A stretch of DNA of 64,000 nt from Streptomyces sp. HNM0574 (GCF_012726235.1 NZ_JAASAH010000022.1:1-64000); one strand, 5' to 3'; shown: positions 1 through 10,865, numbered from the stretch's first letter. Notes: generated from the sequence alone by a model not told the origin. A program made the numbers and translations.

Positions 1-309
1 TCCGGGCCGCTTCTCTGCGGTTTCCGGTTTCCCGTCTCCCGCTTTCGAAGCGATTCCGACTCTATCAGATCCGTTTTCCGTTCCGTTTCCGGTCCGGGAA
101 CCTTTTCCGACCCCTGTCGGCAGGGTGCTTCTCGGGCTGAATTCCAGTAATCCGGATTTCGCTTTTCGAAGCGGTGAAGACTCTAACTGTCTGCGCCGAG
201 CTCGTCAAAAGCTCTAGGCAACTGTTCGAATCTACGGCCGCGGCTTACCGCTGTCAACGGTTTTCCGGGGCGGCGAGAACAGTAACAGGTGGTTGCGGCC
301 CGGCGCACA
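1..309. other. Left-edge intergenic stretch, no gene seen
   Basis: No convincing reading frame lies here. The stretch is visibly richer in T and A than the coding DNA to its right, as expected for a promoter or leader region, possibly of a gene beyond the left edge. A short TTTCGAAGCG motif occurs twice, near 43-52 and 164-173. Nothing more can be assigned. Confidence 0.4.
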
Positions 310-1317
310 TCAGGCCGCGGTGGGTACCGGAGCCGGCCGGTCCGCCCCCGCGACGTCCCCCGTCTCCCCCGCTTCCACCGCGCGGCGGCCCAGGACGTGG
401 ACGTAGAGGAGGAACAGCGCCTCCGCCGTCACGCCGATCGTGACGCGGGCCCAGGTGGGCAGGCCGGACGGGGTCACGAAGCCTTCGATGGCGCCGGAGA
501 CGAAGAGGACGGCGGCGAGGCCGATGGTCATGCCGATCGCGGCCCTGCCCTCCTCGGCCAGGGCGACGCGTCGGCTGCGCGGCCCGGGATCGATGACGGT
601 CCACCCGAGCCGCAGTCCCGTACCCGCGGCGACGAAGACGGCGGTGAGTTCGAGCAGTCCGTGCGGGAGGAGGAGGCCGAGGAAGGTGTCGAGGCGGCCC
701 GCGTCCGCCATGAGGCCGACGCCGATGCCGAGGTTGAGCATGTTCTGGAGGAGCACCCACAGCACCGGGATGCCGAGCAGGGTGCCGAAGACCAGGCAGA
801 TGCCGACAGCCTGGGCGTTGTTCGTCCACACCTGTGCGGCGAAGGACGTGGCGGGATGGCTGGAGTAGTAGGACTCGTAGTCGCCGCCGGGGCGGGTCAT
901 GCGGCGCAGTTCGTCGGGGGCCGCGATGCTCGCGCGTACCTCGGGGTGGGTGGCGACCCACCAGGCGATGAGGGTGCCGACGACGATCGACAGCAGCGCC
1001 GTGGGGATCCACCAGTGGCGGCTGCGGTGGACGGCCGCGGGGAAGCCGGCGGTGAAGAACCGGGCGGCGTCCCGCCAGGTCGACTTCCTCGGTCCGGTCA
1101 CCGCGCTGCGGGCCCGGGCCACCAGGGTGGTGAGGCGGCCGGTGAGCGCGGGGTCGGGCGCGGAGGACTGGACGAGGGAGAGGTGGGTGGCCGCGCGCTG
1201 GTAGAGCGTGACCATCTCGTCCGCCTCTTCCCCGGTCAGCCGGGTGCGGCGGTGCAGCAGGGCGTCCAGCCGGTCCCACTCCGCCCGGTGTGCGGAGACG
1301 AAGACGTCGAGGTCCAT
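310..1317 (-). CDS. SpoIIM-like (stage II sporulation protein M family) membrane protein
   Basis: This gene encodes a 335-residue integral membrane protein. The N-terminal ~85 residues are charged and helical and begin MDLDVFVSAHRAEWDRL. Several hydrophobic segments follow, the first around WWIPTALLSIVVGTLIAWWV, and then the conserved stretches AQVWTNNAQAVGICLVFG and LLLPHGLLELTAVFVAAG that mark the SpoIIM/DUF95 family. The ATG at 1317 was chosen because similarity to the family begins there; the frame stays open further upstream with arginine-rich shadow sequence. It is divergent from an RDD-domain gene 87 nt away, and this pairing is common in actinobacteria. The role in Streptomyces is not established; homologs act in membrane remodelling during Bacillus sporulation. 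Confidence 0.85.
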   Translation of the reverse strand: MDLDVFVSAHRAEWDRLDALLHRRTRLTGEEADEMVTLYQRAATHLSLVQSSAPDPALTGRLTTLVARARSAVTGPRKSTWRDAARFFTAGFPAAVHRSRHWWIPTALLSIVVGTLIAWWVATHPEVRASIAAPDELRRMTRPGGDYESYYSSHPATSFAAQVWTNNAQAVGICLVFGTLLGIPVLWVLLQNMLNLGIGVGLMADAGRLDTFLGLLLPHGLLELTAVFVAAGTGLRLGWTVIDPGPRSRRVALAEEGRAAIGMTIGLAAVLFVSGAIEGFVTPSGLPTWARVTIGVTAEALFLLYVHVLGRRAVEAGETGDVAGADRPAPVPTAA

Positions 1318-1404
1318 GGGGAGAGCTTGGCAGATCGCTACCGGGGAACTGCAGACTGTGGGCACAGGTCCGGCCTCCGCAACCGCGCTCCGAGAGGACT
1401 CAGG

Positions 1405-2319
1405 GTGAGCCAACTCGTCACGGGTGACGCCGTCGTACTCGGTCTCCAGCCGGCGCGGCTGCCGAGCAGGGCGCTGTCCGTCTGCATCGATCTGGTGCTC
1501 GCCTGGACGCTGTACGTGCTGCTGTCCCTCGCGCTGCTGGCCGTCACCGCGTCCCTGGACGACGCGGCGCTGGCCGCGGTGCAGGTCGGGCTGTTCCTGC
1601 TGGTGCTGGTCGGGGTGCCGGTGGCGGTGGAGACGCTGAGCCAGGGGCGGTCGGTGGGCAAGCTGCTGTGCGGGCTGCGGGTCGTACGGGAGGACGGCGG
1701 GCCGGTGCGGTTCCGGCACGCGCTGGTGCGCGGGGCGACCGGGCTCGTCGAGATCCAGATGTCCTTCGGGGTGATCGCCTGCGCGGCCTCGCTGGTGTCC
1801 GCGCGCGGGCGCAGGCTCGGTGACGTGTTCGGGGGCGCCCTCGTCGTACGGGAGCGGGTGCCCGCGGCGCAGGGGGCGCCGGTGCCGCCTGCGCCGCCCG
1901 GGCAGGCGGGGAGCTTCGACGGGCTGGACCTCTCGCGGGTGCCGGACGGGCTGTGGCTGGCGGTGCGGCAGTACCTGACCCGGGCCGGGCAGCTGGACGC
2001 CGACGTCGGCCGGTCGATGGCCGGGCGGCTCGCGGCCGACGTCGCCGCATGGACGGGCGCGCCCGCGCCGGAGGGCCTGCCGGCGCCCGCGTATCTGGCG
2101 GGCGTGCTGGCGGAGCGGCAGCGCAGGGAAGCCCAACGGGCCTTCGGGGCCGGGCAGTTCGAGCGGGCCCCGGGGCCGGATGCGGTCGTGGCTCCGGCGT
2201 CGCGGGCCGGTGGGGAGCGCGATTCCGCCGTCCGGGCGTCTGCCGCTCCTCCGGTGCCGGAGGAGCGGGACGCGGGCCCGGGTGGCGGGTCCGCGACGGG
2301 GTTCGTGCCGCCGGCCTGA
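1405..2319 (+). CDS. RDD family membrane protein
   Basis: The product is 304 residues long. After a short N-terminus, an Arg-x-x-x-Asp pattern sits in the first hydrophobic segment (RALSVCIDLVLAWTLYVLL), and a second hydrophobic segment is followed by SQGRSVGKLLCGLRVVRE. Both are typical of RDD-domain proteins. A third membrane stretch lies near IQMSFGVIACAASLVSARGR. The C-terminal ~140 residues are soluble and proline/alanine-rich. The start is a GTG preceded by GAGAGG about 9 nt upstream. RDD proteins are presumed transport or membrane-regulatory proteins; no substrate can be inferred. Divergent transcription from the SpoIIM-like gene suggests a functional pair. Confidence 0.85.
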   Translation: MSQLVTGDAVVLGLQPARLPSRALSVCIDLVLAWTLYVLLSLALLAVTASLDDAALAAVQVGLFLLVLVGVPVAVETLSQGRSVGKLLCGLRVVREDGGPVRFRHALVRGATGLVEIQMSFGVIACAASLVSARGRRLGDVFGGALVVRERVPAAQGAPVPPAPPGQAGSFDGLDLSRVPDGLWLAVRQYLTRAGQLDADVGRSMAGRLAADVAAWTGAPAPEGLPAPAYLAGVLAERQRREAQRAFGAGQFERAPGPDAVVAPASRAGGERDSAVRASAAPPVPEERDAGPGGGSATGFVPPA

Positions 2320-2386
2320 GCGGGCCGGGTGGCCAACGGCCGTGCGGGGCGGGCCGGTTGGGGCCGCCGGCCGGAGGGCCGAGAGG

Positions 2387-3001
2387 TCAGGGGAAGACGG
2401 ACGGCGGGTTCTCGAGTTCCTCCAGCTCGATTCCCGGCGCGGCCAGTACGACGTCGCCCGCGAGGTGGATCGCGGCCTGCTCGCCGGTGCCGACCTCGCT
2501 GACCCGGTAGTTCTCCACCGTCAGCGGGCCGTTGTCGGTGGCGTGTGCTTCGGTGTCCAGCAGGGCCCAGGACTGGTCGAGCGTGCGGGGCGCGAGGACG
2601 GGGGGTGCGAGGGAGACGAGGCGGACGCGGGTGGCGTCGGCGCCGGGGGTGAGGCGCAGCAGCCGTGCCGTGGCGACGAGGAAGGCGGGCGAGGCGCCCG
2701 TGAAGGAGTGCGCGGCGGCGTGGCCCTCCTGGGCGTGCTCGCCGGTGGGGTCGGTGCGTACCCAGCTGACGCCGTCCATGACGCCGCCGCGTACGCGCCA
2801 GCTGCCCGCGTGGATCTCCAGGCGGAGGGGGCGGCCGAGTTCGTCGACGGCGAGGTCGACGGAGCCCGCGTGATCGCCGGAGGGGGTGGTGATCTGCGAG
2901 ACGTAGCGCCAGCCGGAGGGGCCGGTGGCGCACTGGAAGTGCTCGTCACCGAGGGGGGCGTGATCGTGCGGGTCGTGGAGCGAATAGCGGCCGCGGGGCA
3001 T
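2387..3001 (-). CDS. Conserved hypothetical protein
   Basis: A 204-residue soluble protein of unrecognised family. It is rich in beta-prone segments (GWRYVSQITTPSGDHAGSVD, LEIHAGSWRVRGGVMDGVSW) with no signal peptide or membrane helix, giving the look of a small beta-barrel or lipocalin-like fold; that fold guess is only an inference. The ATG at 3001 was chosen because the codons upstream run into the terminator hairpin of the adjacent gene. No good Shine-Dalgarno sequence is visible before this start. It lies downstream of and in the same orientation as the S-adenosylhomocysteine hydrolase gene but is separated from it by a strong terminator, so it probably has its own weak promoter. Confidence 0.65.
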   Translation of the reverse strand: MPRGRYSLHDPHDHAPLGDEHFQCATGPSGWRYVSQITTPSGDHAGSVDLAVDELGRPLRLEIHAGSWRVRGGVMDGVSWVRTDPTGEHAQEGHAAAHSFTGASPAFLVATARLLRLTPGADATRVRLVSLAPPVLAPRTLDQSWALLDTEAHATDNGPLTVENYRVSEVGTGEQAAIHLAGDVVLAAPGIELEELENPPSVFP

Positions 3002-3034
3002 GGGAGGGACTCTACGTGCGCGGCCCTGAGCAGG

Positions 3035-3073
3035 CCGAAGGCCCCCGTCCGGAGAGGAGACGAGGGCCTTCGG
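3035..3073 (-). terminator. Intrinsic terminator-like hairpin downstream of sahH
   Basis: A 15-bp stem (3035-3049 with 3059-3073) contains one G-T wobble and a 9-nt loop. It lies about 205 nt after the sahH stop and just before the next same-strand gene, so it probably ends sahH transcription. Confidence 0.7.
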
Positions 3074-3278
3074 GCCGGTGCGCGGACGCACCCGGGTCTG
3101 TTCCCTGCGGGCTCGGCCCGGCGGGTTCACTCGGCGTCCGTCCCGGCCGTCGCAGCCACGGCCGGGAGGTCGCCTGGGGTGGTGAGCTCACCGCGTGCGG
3201 TGGGTCACCGGGAACGGGGACTCACCGGGGGACGGCGGCCCCGAAGGGCCGACCGTGACCGGTGCCGTTCCGTGCCGC

Positions 3279-4736
<1,458 letters not shown>

Positions 4737-5131
4737 GCGAGCTGCTCTCCTCGGTCTCGAGGTTGTGGCTTGCTGGTCCGTGCTGCGGCGCCCAGGCTGC
4801 CCGTGTGGCAGCGGTCACCCCCGGCTTCACGCCAGGAGCGGCCGACCACACGCGTACGGACATACGTGTCCCTTGGCCGCAGCTCAGTCCGTCGGAGGCC
4901 CTCTCTCCCTCGGTGGCCCGCAGCGCGGGCCGGCCGACCGCCATCAGCAGCGACGACTGTGCTCATACGAATCTACACCGCTCGTCCGGACGAGCGGATT
5001 GCCTGGGCCGGTCCCAAGGGCGACACTGGGTCGGTTTTCGGCCGCCCGTACGGCAGTCCGTACGAGCCTTCCCACCTCAACGCCGGTAAACACCCGCACG
5101 CTGACGGCAGCGCAGATCAAGGAGATGTGAC
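4737..5131. other. Divergent intergenic region ahcY / fructose PTS gene
   Basis: This 395-nt region must carry promoters for both flanking genes. It has lower GC near 4960-4975 (CATACGAATCTACACC), which on the minus strand offers a TAGATT element that could be a -10 for ahcY, implying a leader of more than 200 nt. On the plus strand an AAGGAG lies about 6 nt before the PTS start. I saw no riboswitch fold I could name. Confidence 0.4.
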
Positions 5132-7222
5132 GTGACCAGTTCCGACGGCTCGAACGGGGAGCCGCGGCAGGAGGCAGGTCCAGGGCTGCGGCTGCTCGCG
5201 GTGACCGCCTGTCCGACCGGCATCGCGCATACGTACATGGCAGCCGAGAAGCTGACGCAGGCCGCCGAGGCCCGCGGGGTCAGCATGAAGGTCGAGACGC
5301 AGGGCTCGATCGGCTCGGAGAACGTGCTGACTGACAACGATATCAACGAGGCCGACGGCGTGATCATCGCCGCCGACAAGGACGTGGACCGCGAACGCTT
5401 CGCGGGCAAGCGGCTGCTGGTCGTCGGCGTCGCCGAGGGGATCAGCGATCCGGACGGACTGATCGACCGCGTCGGGGACGCGCCCGTGCACGGCGGCGCC
5501 GCAACAGCCGGAAGCGGAAGCGGAGTTCGGGATTCCGGCGGTGCGGAGACCGCGGCGCCCGGCAAGAAGCCGCGCGGCCGCGGGACGACGTACAAGGCCC
5601 TGATGAACGGCGTCTCGTACATGATCCCGTTCGTGGTCGTCGGCGGTCTGCTGATCGCCATCTCCCTTGCGCTGGGCGGCAGTCCGCAGGCCGACGGCGG
5701 ACTCGTGATCCCGGACGGCTCGTTCTGGAAGCACGTCAACGACATCGGGACGATCGGCTTCACGCTGATGGTGCCGATCCTCTCCGGGTACATCGCCTAC
5801 GCGATCGGCGACCGGCCCGCACTCGTACCCGGCATGATCGGCGGCTGGATCGCCAACACCGGTGAGCTGTACGACTCCGAGTCGGGCGCGGGCTTCATCG
5901 GCGCGATCGTCACGGGCTTCCTGGCGGGCTATCTGGTCCAGTGGATCAAGAAGGTCCGGGTGCCCAAGTTCGCGCAGCCGATCATGCCGATCATCGTGAT
6001 CCCGATCCTGGCGTCCTCGGCGCTCGGACTGTTCTTCATCTACGTCATCGGCCGCCCCATCTCCTGGGTGTTCGAGCATCTGACGTCCTGGCTCGGCGGC
6101 ATGACCGGTACCGGGGCCGCGCTGCTCGGCATCATCCTCGGGCTGATGATCACGTTCGACATGGGCGGCCCGGTCAACAAGACCGCGTTCCTCTTCGGCG
6201 CCGGGCTGGTCTCCAAGAACCCCGAGGTCATGGGCATGTGCGCGGCCGCCATCCCGGTGCCGCCGCTCGGCCAGGGCATCGCGACGCTGCTGCGCCGCCG
6301 GTACTTCACCGCGCAGGAGCGGGAGACCGGGTACGCGGCCCTGTTCATGGGCTTCTTCGGGATCACGGAGGGCGCGATCCCGTTCGCCGCGGCGCGGCCC
6401 GCGCGCGTGATCCCCGCGAACATGCTGGGCGGGGCCGCCGCCGGCGCCGTCGCCGGTCTCGCCTCCGTGGCGGGCAACGTGCCGCACGGCGGCCCGATCG
6501 TGGCGCTGCTGGGCGCGGTCGACGGGGTGGCGATGTTCTTCGTCGCGATCGCCGTCGGCACCGCGGTCACCGCGCTGGCCACCGCCGCCCTGCTGTCCGT
6601 GGGCCGGAACGAGGCCGCCCGGGAGGCGGAGGCGGACGTACCGGAGGCCGCCGTACTCGCCGGGGCGGTCGCCGTCCCGGTCGGCGCGGGCGGTTCGACC
6701 GCCGCCCCGGAAGCGGCGGTCGCGGCTCCGGAGAAGGCCCCCGGGCAGGCCCCGGAGCAGACCCCCGAGGTTCTCTCCGGCTATCTCACGCGCGGGTCGG
6801 TGCGGGAGTGGCTGGGCTCGGACGAGAAGGAGGCGGCGGTCCGGGAGATGGCCGGGCTCCTCGCCGGTACGGGCAAGGTGGCGGACGTGGACGAGCTGGT
6901 CCGCGTCGCCCTCGCCCGCGAGGAGCAGGGCACGACGGGCCTGGGCGACGAGATCGCCGTGCCGCACGCCAAGACGGACGCGGTCACCGCGCCCGTCGTC
7001 GGCTTCGCGCGGTCCGCCGAGGGCATCGAGTGGGGCGCCCCGGACGGGACGAAGGCGCGCCTGGTGTTCATGATCTCGGTGCCGGAGGCGGCCGCCGGGG
7101 ACGAACACCTGCGTGTGCTCGCGCGGTTGTCCCGGAAGCTGATCGACGCCGACTACCGGCAGCGGCTGCTGGCCGCCGAGGGCGAGGACGCGCTGCTGGA
7201 GATCCTCGCCGAGATCCGGTGA
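5132..7222 (+). CDS. fruA: Fructose-type PTS permease, EIIB-EIIC-EIIA fusion
   Basis: This 696-residue protein imports and phosphorylates fructose (or a related sugar) using phosphate from HPr. Domain order is EIIB (residues ~18-115) with phosphorylatable Cys27 in AVTACPTGIAHTYMAAEKL, a membrane EIIC (~150-500) with the GITEGAIPFA signature around residue 411, and a C-terminal EIIA (~555-696) with active His612 in DEIAVPHAKT. The start is GTG with AAGGAG upstream. The neighbourhood lacks the 1-phosphofructokinase and DeoR-type regulator usually next to fruA, so it may be a second fructose-like system; the substrate is inferred from family alone. A strong hairpin follows the stop. Confidence 0.9.
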   Translation: MTSSDGSNGEPRQEAGPGLRLLAVTACPTGIAHTYMAAEKLTQAAEARGVSMKVETQGSIGSENVLTDNDINEADGVIIAADKDVDRERFAGKRLLVVGVAEGISDPDGLIDRVGDAPVHGGAATAGSGSGVRDSGGAETAAPGKKPRGRGTTYKALMNGVSYMIPFVVVGGLLIAISLALGGSPQADGGLVIPDGSFWKHVNDIGTIGFTLMVPILSGYIAYAIGDRPALVPGMIGGWIANTGELYDSESGAGFIGAIVTGFLAGYLVQWIKKVRVPKFAQPIMPIIVIPILASSALGLFFIYVIGRPISWVFEHLTSWLGGMTGTGAALLGIILGLMITFDMGGPVNKTAFLFGAGLVSKNPEVMGMCAAAIPVPPLGQGIATLLRRRYFTAQERETGYAALFMGFFGITEGAIPFAAARPARVIPANMLGGAAAGAVAGLASVAGNVPHGGPIVALLGAVDGVAMFFVAIAVGTAVTALATAALLSVGRNEAAREAEADVPEAAVLAGAVAVPVGAGGSTAAPEAAVAAPEKAPGQAPEQTPEVLSGYLTRGSVREWLGSDEKEAAVREMAGLLAGTGKVADVDELVRVALAREEQGTTGLGDEIAVPHAKTDAVTAPVVGFARSAEGIEWGAPDGTKARLVFMISVPEAAAGDEHLRVLARLSRKLIDADYRQRLLAAEGEDALLEILAEIR

Positions 7223-7250
7223 CGCGGGGCCGCTGAGGCCTGAGCAACGC

Positions 7251-7293
7251 GGCGGGGCCCCGTCCGGACCGAAAGTCCGGGCGGGGCCCCGCC
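7251..7293. terminator. Bidirectional terminator between convergent genes
   Basis: An 18-bp GC-rich stem (7251-7268 with 7276-7293) has one wobble pair and a 7-nt loop. It lies between the convergent PTS permease and cation efflux genes and can end both transcripts. Confidence 0.85.
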
Positions 7294-7304
7294 GCTGTCC
7301 GGGC

Positions 7305-8249
7305 TCAGGCCGTCGCGCTCGCGCCGGTCCCGGCGCGCTCCTCGCGCCAGATGTCCGGCTCCAGGTAGATGGCGCGGCAGATCGGCACGGCCTCGCGGAT
7401 GCGGGCCTCGGCCGCGTCGATCGCCTCCGCGACCTGGGCGGCCGAATTGTCGTGCCGCACCGCGACCTTGGCGGCGACGAGCAGCTCCTCGGGACCCAGG
7501 TGCAGCGTCTTCATGTGGATGACGCTGGTGACGGTCTCGCCGTCGACGACCGCGTCGCGGATCTTCTCCCGCTCGGCCGGGTCGGCGGACTCGCCGAGCA
7601 GCAGCGACTTGGTCTCCGCCGCCAGCACGATCGCGATCGCGACGAGCAGCACGCCGATGCAGAGCGTGCCGACGCCGTCCCACACGCCGTTGCCGGTGAT
7701 CAGCGCGAGGCCGACGCCGCCGAGCGCGAGGACCAGGCCGACGAGCGCGCCGAGGTCCTCCAGCAGGACGACGGGCAGCTCGGGCGCCTTGGCCCGGCGG
7801 ACGAACTGGCTCCAACTGAGCCTGCCGCGTACCTCGTTGGACTCCTTGATGGCGGTCCGGAACGAGAAGGACTCCGCGATGATCGCGAAGACCAGCACGC
7901 CCACCGGCCAGTACCAGTGCTCCAGCTCGTGCGGGTGCTTGATCTTCTCGTAGCCCTCGTACAGCGCGAAGACGCCGCCGATGGTGAAGAGCACGATCGA
8001 GACCAGGAAGCCGTAGATGTAGCGCTCGCGGCCGTACCCGAAGGGGTGTTCCTCGCTGGCCTCTCTCTTGGCCCTCTTGCCTCCGAGGAGCAGCAGTCCC
8101 TGATTGCCGGAGTCGGCCAGCGAGTGGACGCCTTCGGCGAGCATCGACGACGAGCCGCTGAAGGCGAAGGCGACGAACTTGCTCGCCGCGATGGCCAGGT
8201 TGGCGCCGAGCGCGGCAACAATCGCCTTTGTTCCGCCTGATGCACTCAT
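7305..8249 (-). CDS. Cation diffusion facilitator (CDF) family efflux transporter
   Basis: A 314-residue membrane transporter expected to export divalent metal ions in exchange for protons. The second membrane segment carries the family metal site (AEGVHSLADSGNQ, His42 and Asp46), and an acidic pair (Glu164-Asp165 in LLEDLGALVGL) lies in the fifth segment. The C-terminal ~100 residues match the cytoplasmic CDF dimerisation domain (HMKTLHLGPEELLVAAKV). The metal cannot be assigned from sequence. It is the last gene of a minus-strand run that begins with DUF3499 and the phosphomannomutase gene, and lies 44 nt downstream of manA, so it is probably co-transcribed with it. Confidence 0.9.
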   Translation of the reverse strand: MSASGGTKAIVAALGANLAIAASKFVAFAFSGSSSMLAEGVHSLADSGNQGLLLLGGKRAKREASEEHPFGYGRERYIYGFLVSIVLFTIGGVFALYEGYEKIKHPHELEHWYWPVGVLVFAIIAESFSFRTAIKESNEVRGRLSWSQFVRRAKAPELPVVLLEDLGALVGLVLALGGVGLALITGNGVWDGVGTLCIGVLLVAIAIVLAAETKSLLLGESADPAEREKIRDAVVDGETVTSVIHMKTLHLGPEELLVAAKVAVRHDNSAAQVAEAIDAAEARIREAVPICRAIYLEPDIWREERAGTGASATA

Positions 8250-8293
8250 GCGAGTCGGGGGTCCCTTTCCGTGCTCCTGGGGGCAGCCGCGTC

Positions 8294-9505
8294 TCAGACG
8301 GCCACCGTGGCGCGGAAGAGCGTACCGTCACCGGAGAGGCGGACCCGCTCGCCCGCGGGCACATAAGCGGACCCACCGGGCACGAGCGCCAATTCCTCCT
8401 CGCCCCCGTCCCGCTCGCCGTGCAGCACGGCGCGGCCCGAGGTGCACAGCAGGATCTGCGGTGCGCGGGAGCCGAGTTCGGGCACGCTGCCGCCGGGGGC
8501 GAGGACGTACCGGGAGAGCCGGAACTCGCCGACCGGGGTCTCGTACAGCTCCTCGCCGTCCGGGCCCGCCTCGGGGCGCAGGATTCCGGGGTCGGACGGC
8601 TCGAAGCGGACGATCCGCAGCAGTTCGGGCACGTCGATGTGCTTCGGGGTGAGCCCGCACCGCAGCACGTTGTCCGAACTGGCCATGATCTCGACGCCGA
8701 GCCCGCTGAGGTACGCGTGCGGCACCCCGGCCCCCAGGTACAGCGCCTCGCCGGGCTGGAGGCGTACGTGGTGGAGCAGCATCGCCGCGATGACGCCCGG
8801 GTCCCCGGGGTAGGCCTGCGCGAGCGAGGCGCAGGTGGCGTACGGCCCGGAGTACGCGCCGTCGGCGTCGGCCGCGAGCGCGGAGGCGGCGACGGCGGCC
8901 TGCCCGACCGTCTCCGCGATCTCCTCGCGGTCGGCGGTGAGGACGCCGGTGAGCACCTCGCGCAGGGCGCCGCCCTCGGGGTTGGCGCGCAGGATGTCGA
9001 CGTACGGCTTGAGCCCGTCGACGTCGAGACCGGCGAGCAGATCGGCGGCCTCGGACGGGTGCCGGAAGCCGCACAGGCCGTCGAACGGCGTGAGGGCGCA
9101 GATGAGTTCGGGCTTGTGCCCCTCGTCCTTGTAGTTCCGCTCCGGCGCGTCCACCGGCACCCCGGCGGCCTCCTCGCGGGCGAAGCCCTCACGGGCCTGC
9201 TCGGGGTCGGGGTGCACCTGGAGGGAGAGCGGGGAGCCGGCCGCGAGCAGCTTCAGCAGGAACGGCAGCTTCGCCCCGTACGCGCGCACGGACTCGGGCC
9301 CGAGCTCCCGCACCGGGTCGGCCTCGATCCACCCGGGCAGCGGGGACGGGCCCGCGCCGCGGTCGATCAGCGAGGGCGCCCCGGGGTGGCCGCCCAACCA
9401 CATCTCGGCCTGCGGCTCTCCGGTGGGCGGGACGCCGAGGAGCTGGGGAATCGCGGTCGTGGAGCCCCAGGCGTACGGCCGGACGGTGTTCTGTAGAGGG
9501 TCCAT
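8294..9505 (-). CDS. manA: Mannose-6-phosphate isomerase, class I
   Basis: The enzyme interconverts fructose-6-phosphate and mannose-6-phosphate, the entry step to GDP-mannose. The 403-residue protein starts MDPLQNTVRPYAWGS, typical of zinc-dependent type I isomerases. It has the zinc-ligand segment SPLSLQVHPD near residue 95, a later YKDEGHKPELICALTPFDGL block, and the substrate-site region YLGAGVPHAYLSG. The ATG at 9505 fits the family start. It belongs to a minus-strand group with phosphomannomutase and a SIS-domain isomerase, consistent with supply of mannosyl donors for cell-wall mannan, glycoproteins or lipids. Confidence 0.95.
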   Translation of the reverse strand: MDPLQNTVRPYAWGSTTAIPQLLGVPPTGEPQAEMWLGGHPGAPSLIDRGAGPSPLPGWIEADPVRELGPESVRAYGAKLPFLLKLLAAGSPLSLQVHPDPEQAREGFAREEAAGVPVDAPERNYKDEGHKPELICALTPFDGLCGFRHPSEAADLLAGLDVDGLKPYVDILRANPEGGALREVLTGVLTADREEIAETVGQAAVAASALAADADGAYSGPYATCASLAQAYPGDPGVIAAMLLHHVRLQPGEALYLGAGVPHAYLSGLGVEIMASSDNVLRCGLTPKHIDVPELLRIVRFEPSDPGILRPEAGPDGEELYETPVGEFRLSRYVLAPGGSVPELGSRAPQILLCTSGRAVLHGERDGGEEELALVPGGSAYVPAGERVRLSGDGTLFRATVAV

Positions 9506-9611
9506 GAGGTGCTCCGCATCGCTGCTCGGTGTGCCCGGGGCTCGGTTCCCGGGGCGGGGTCTGTCGGTCCGGGCCGCGCGGTGCTCTCCCGGGGCCCGGA
9601 GGCCGGGATCA

Positions 9612-10865
9612 CTATGCGTCGTGCGCGGCGAGCAGGAGGTAAACGGCGGCGAAATCGGCCGTTGCGATCAGTTCCGCCGCGGTCTCCAGCGGGCCGCTGT
9701 CCTCGGCCGGGGCGAGCTCGGTCAGCGGCGCCCCGTGCGTGTGCGCGAGGTCCCGCGCGGCGCCGGCGGCCGAAGCACCGTCCTCCGCCGTCCCGCCGTC
9801 GCGCACGAGGACGACGCGGGCGTGCAGGCTCTCCGGCTCCTCGACGCGGTCACGGAAGAAGTCGTCCGGCCCGGCGTCACCGCCGAACGAGCCCTGGAGC
9901 AGCGCCCCGTGCTGCCCCATCGCCTCCGGCAGCGCGGCGGCGAGCGCGGGGCGGCCCGGGAGCGCGGTCAGCGTGCCGGCCGCGTGCCGTGCGACGGCAC
10001 CGGCGACGGCGCCGTCGCTCCACCACAGCGGCAGGGTGTCGGCGAGTTCGGCGGCGAGGCTCTTCGCGGGGTTGCTGTCCACGTCGATCGCGGGCCCGCA
10101 GCGTTCGGCGACCCGGTCGAGCCGGTCGGCCAGTGCGTCCAGCGGCGCCCCGCCGGGCTCGCCGGGGAGCAGCCCGAGCCGGTCGGCCAGCATCACCAGC
10201 GGCGTGAGCAGCGCCCACAGTTCGCCGGGGGCGGCGGGCAGCGGCTGCGGCGGCTCGGCGACACCGGGGATCTCCAGCGAGTCGGCGACGCCGGCGCGCT
10301 GCCCGGCACCGGCGACCGTCCCCGCGGACTCGGCCGGTTCGTACGACCCCGGCTCGGCGAAGGGCGCGTACAGCTCGGGCGCGAGCGGCACGTGCAGCCC
10401 GCGGCTCTGCCCGATCGCCCCGGCCAGCGGCGCCCCGGGCGGCGAGACGGCGACGACGCTGCACCCGCGCCGGTACGCCTGGTCGGCGAGCGCCGCCAGG
10501 CCCCCTTCCGAGCCGTCGGGGGTGGCGAGCAGCAGCAGGTCGTACGGTCCGGCCCAGCCGGGGAGCGTCCAGGTCAGCGCGCCGGGTGAGACGAAGGGGC
10601 CGGTGGGCCGGATCAGGGTGACCGGCAGGGCGCCGCCCACCAGGGCTCCGAGCAGGTCGGCGGCGCAGGCGGCGGCCGGTCCCGTACCGGCGAGGAGCAC
10701 GGCGCGCGGGCGTCCCTCGGGGCGCAGCTCGGCCAGGCCCGCCTCGGCCGCCCGCCGGGCGCCCGTACGGACCCGGGCTCCGGCCTCGGCCACGCCGCGC
10801 AGCAGGCCGCGCGCGTCGGCGCGGACGAGGGCCTCGGGACTGTCGAGTACCGACTCGTCGAGCAT
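9612..10865 (-). CDS. SIS-domain protein, phosphoglucose/phosphomannose isomerase-like
   Basis: A 417-residue protein resembling the actinobacterial bifunctional phosphoglucose/phosphomannose isomerase family. The N-terminus (MLDESVLDSPEALVRADARG) and a glycine-rich sugar-phosphate-binding stretch (RPRAVLLAGTGPAAACAADLLG) fit the family. However, the usual Ser/Thr-rich SIS phosphate loop is weak and the C-terminal part is alanine/leucine-rich, so catalytic activity is not certain. The ATG at 10865 has GGGGAG just upstream. It sits between manA and a Trm112-like small gene within the mannose group, which supports a role in hexose-phosphate metabolism. Confidence 0.75.
   Translation of the reverse strand: MLDESVLDSPEALVRADARGLLRGVAEAGARVRTGARRAAEAGLAELRPEGRPRAVLLAGTGPAAACAADLLGALVGGALPVTLIRPTGPFVSPGALTWTLPGWAGPYDLLLLATPDGSEGGLAALADQAYRRGCSVVAVSPPGAPLAGAIGQSRGLHVPLAPELYAPFAEPGSYEPAESAGTVAGAGQRAGVADSLEIPGVAEPPQPLPAAPGELWALLTPLVMLADRLGLLPGEPGGAPLDALADRLDRVAERCGPAIDVDSNPAKSLAAELADTLPLWWSDGAVAGAVARHAAGTLTALPGRPALAAALPEAMGQHGALLQGSFGGDAGPDDFFRDRVEEPESLHARVVLVRDGGTAEDGASAAGAARDLAHTHGAPLTELAPAEDSGPLETAAELIATADFAAVYLLLAAHDA

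Noticed and set aside
4737-5131. S-adenosylhomocysteine riboswitch before ahcY
   Set aside because: I compared the leader with the SAH riboswitch consensus as I remember it and did not find its conserved core; a covariance-model search would settle it.
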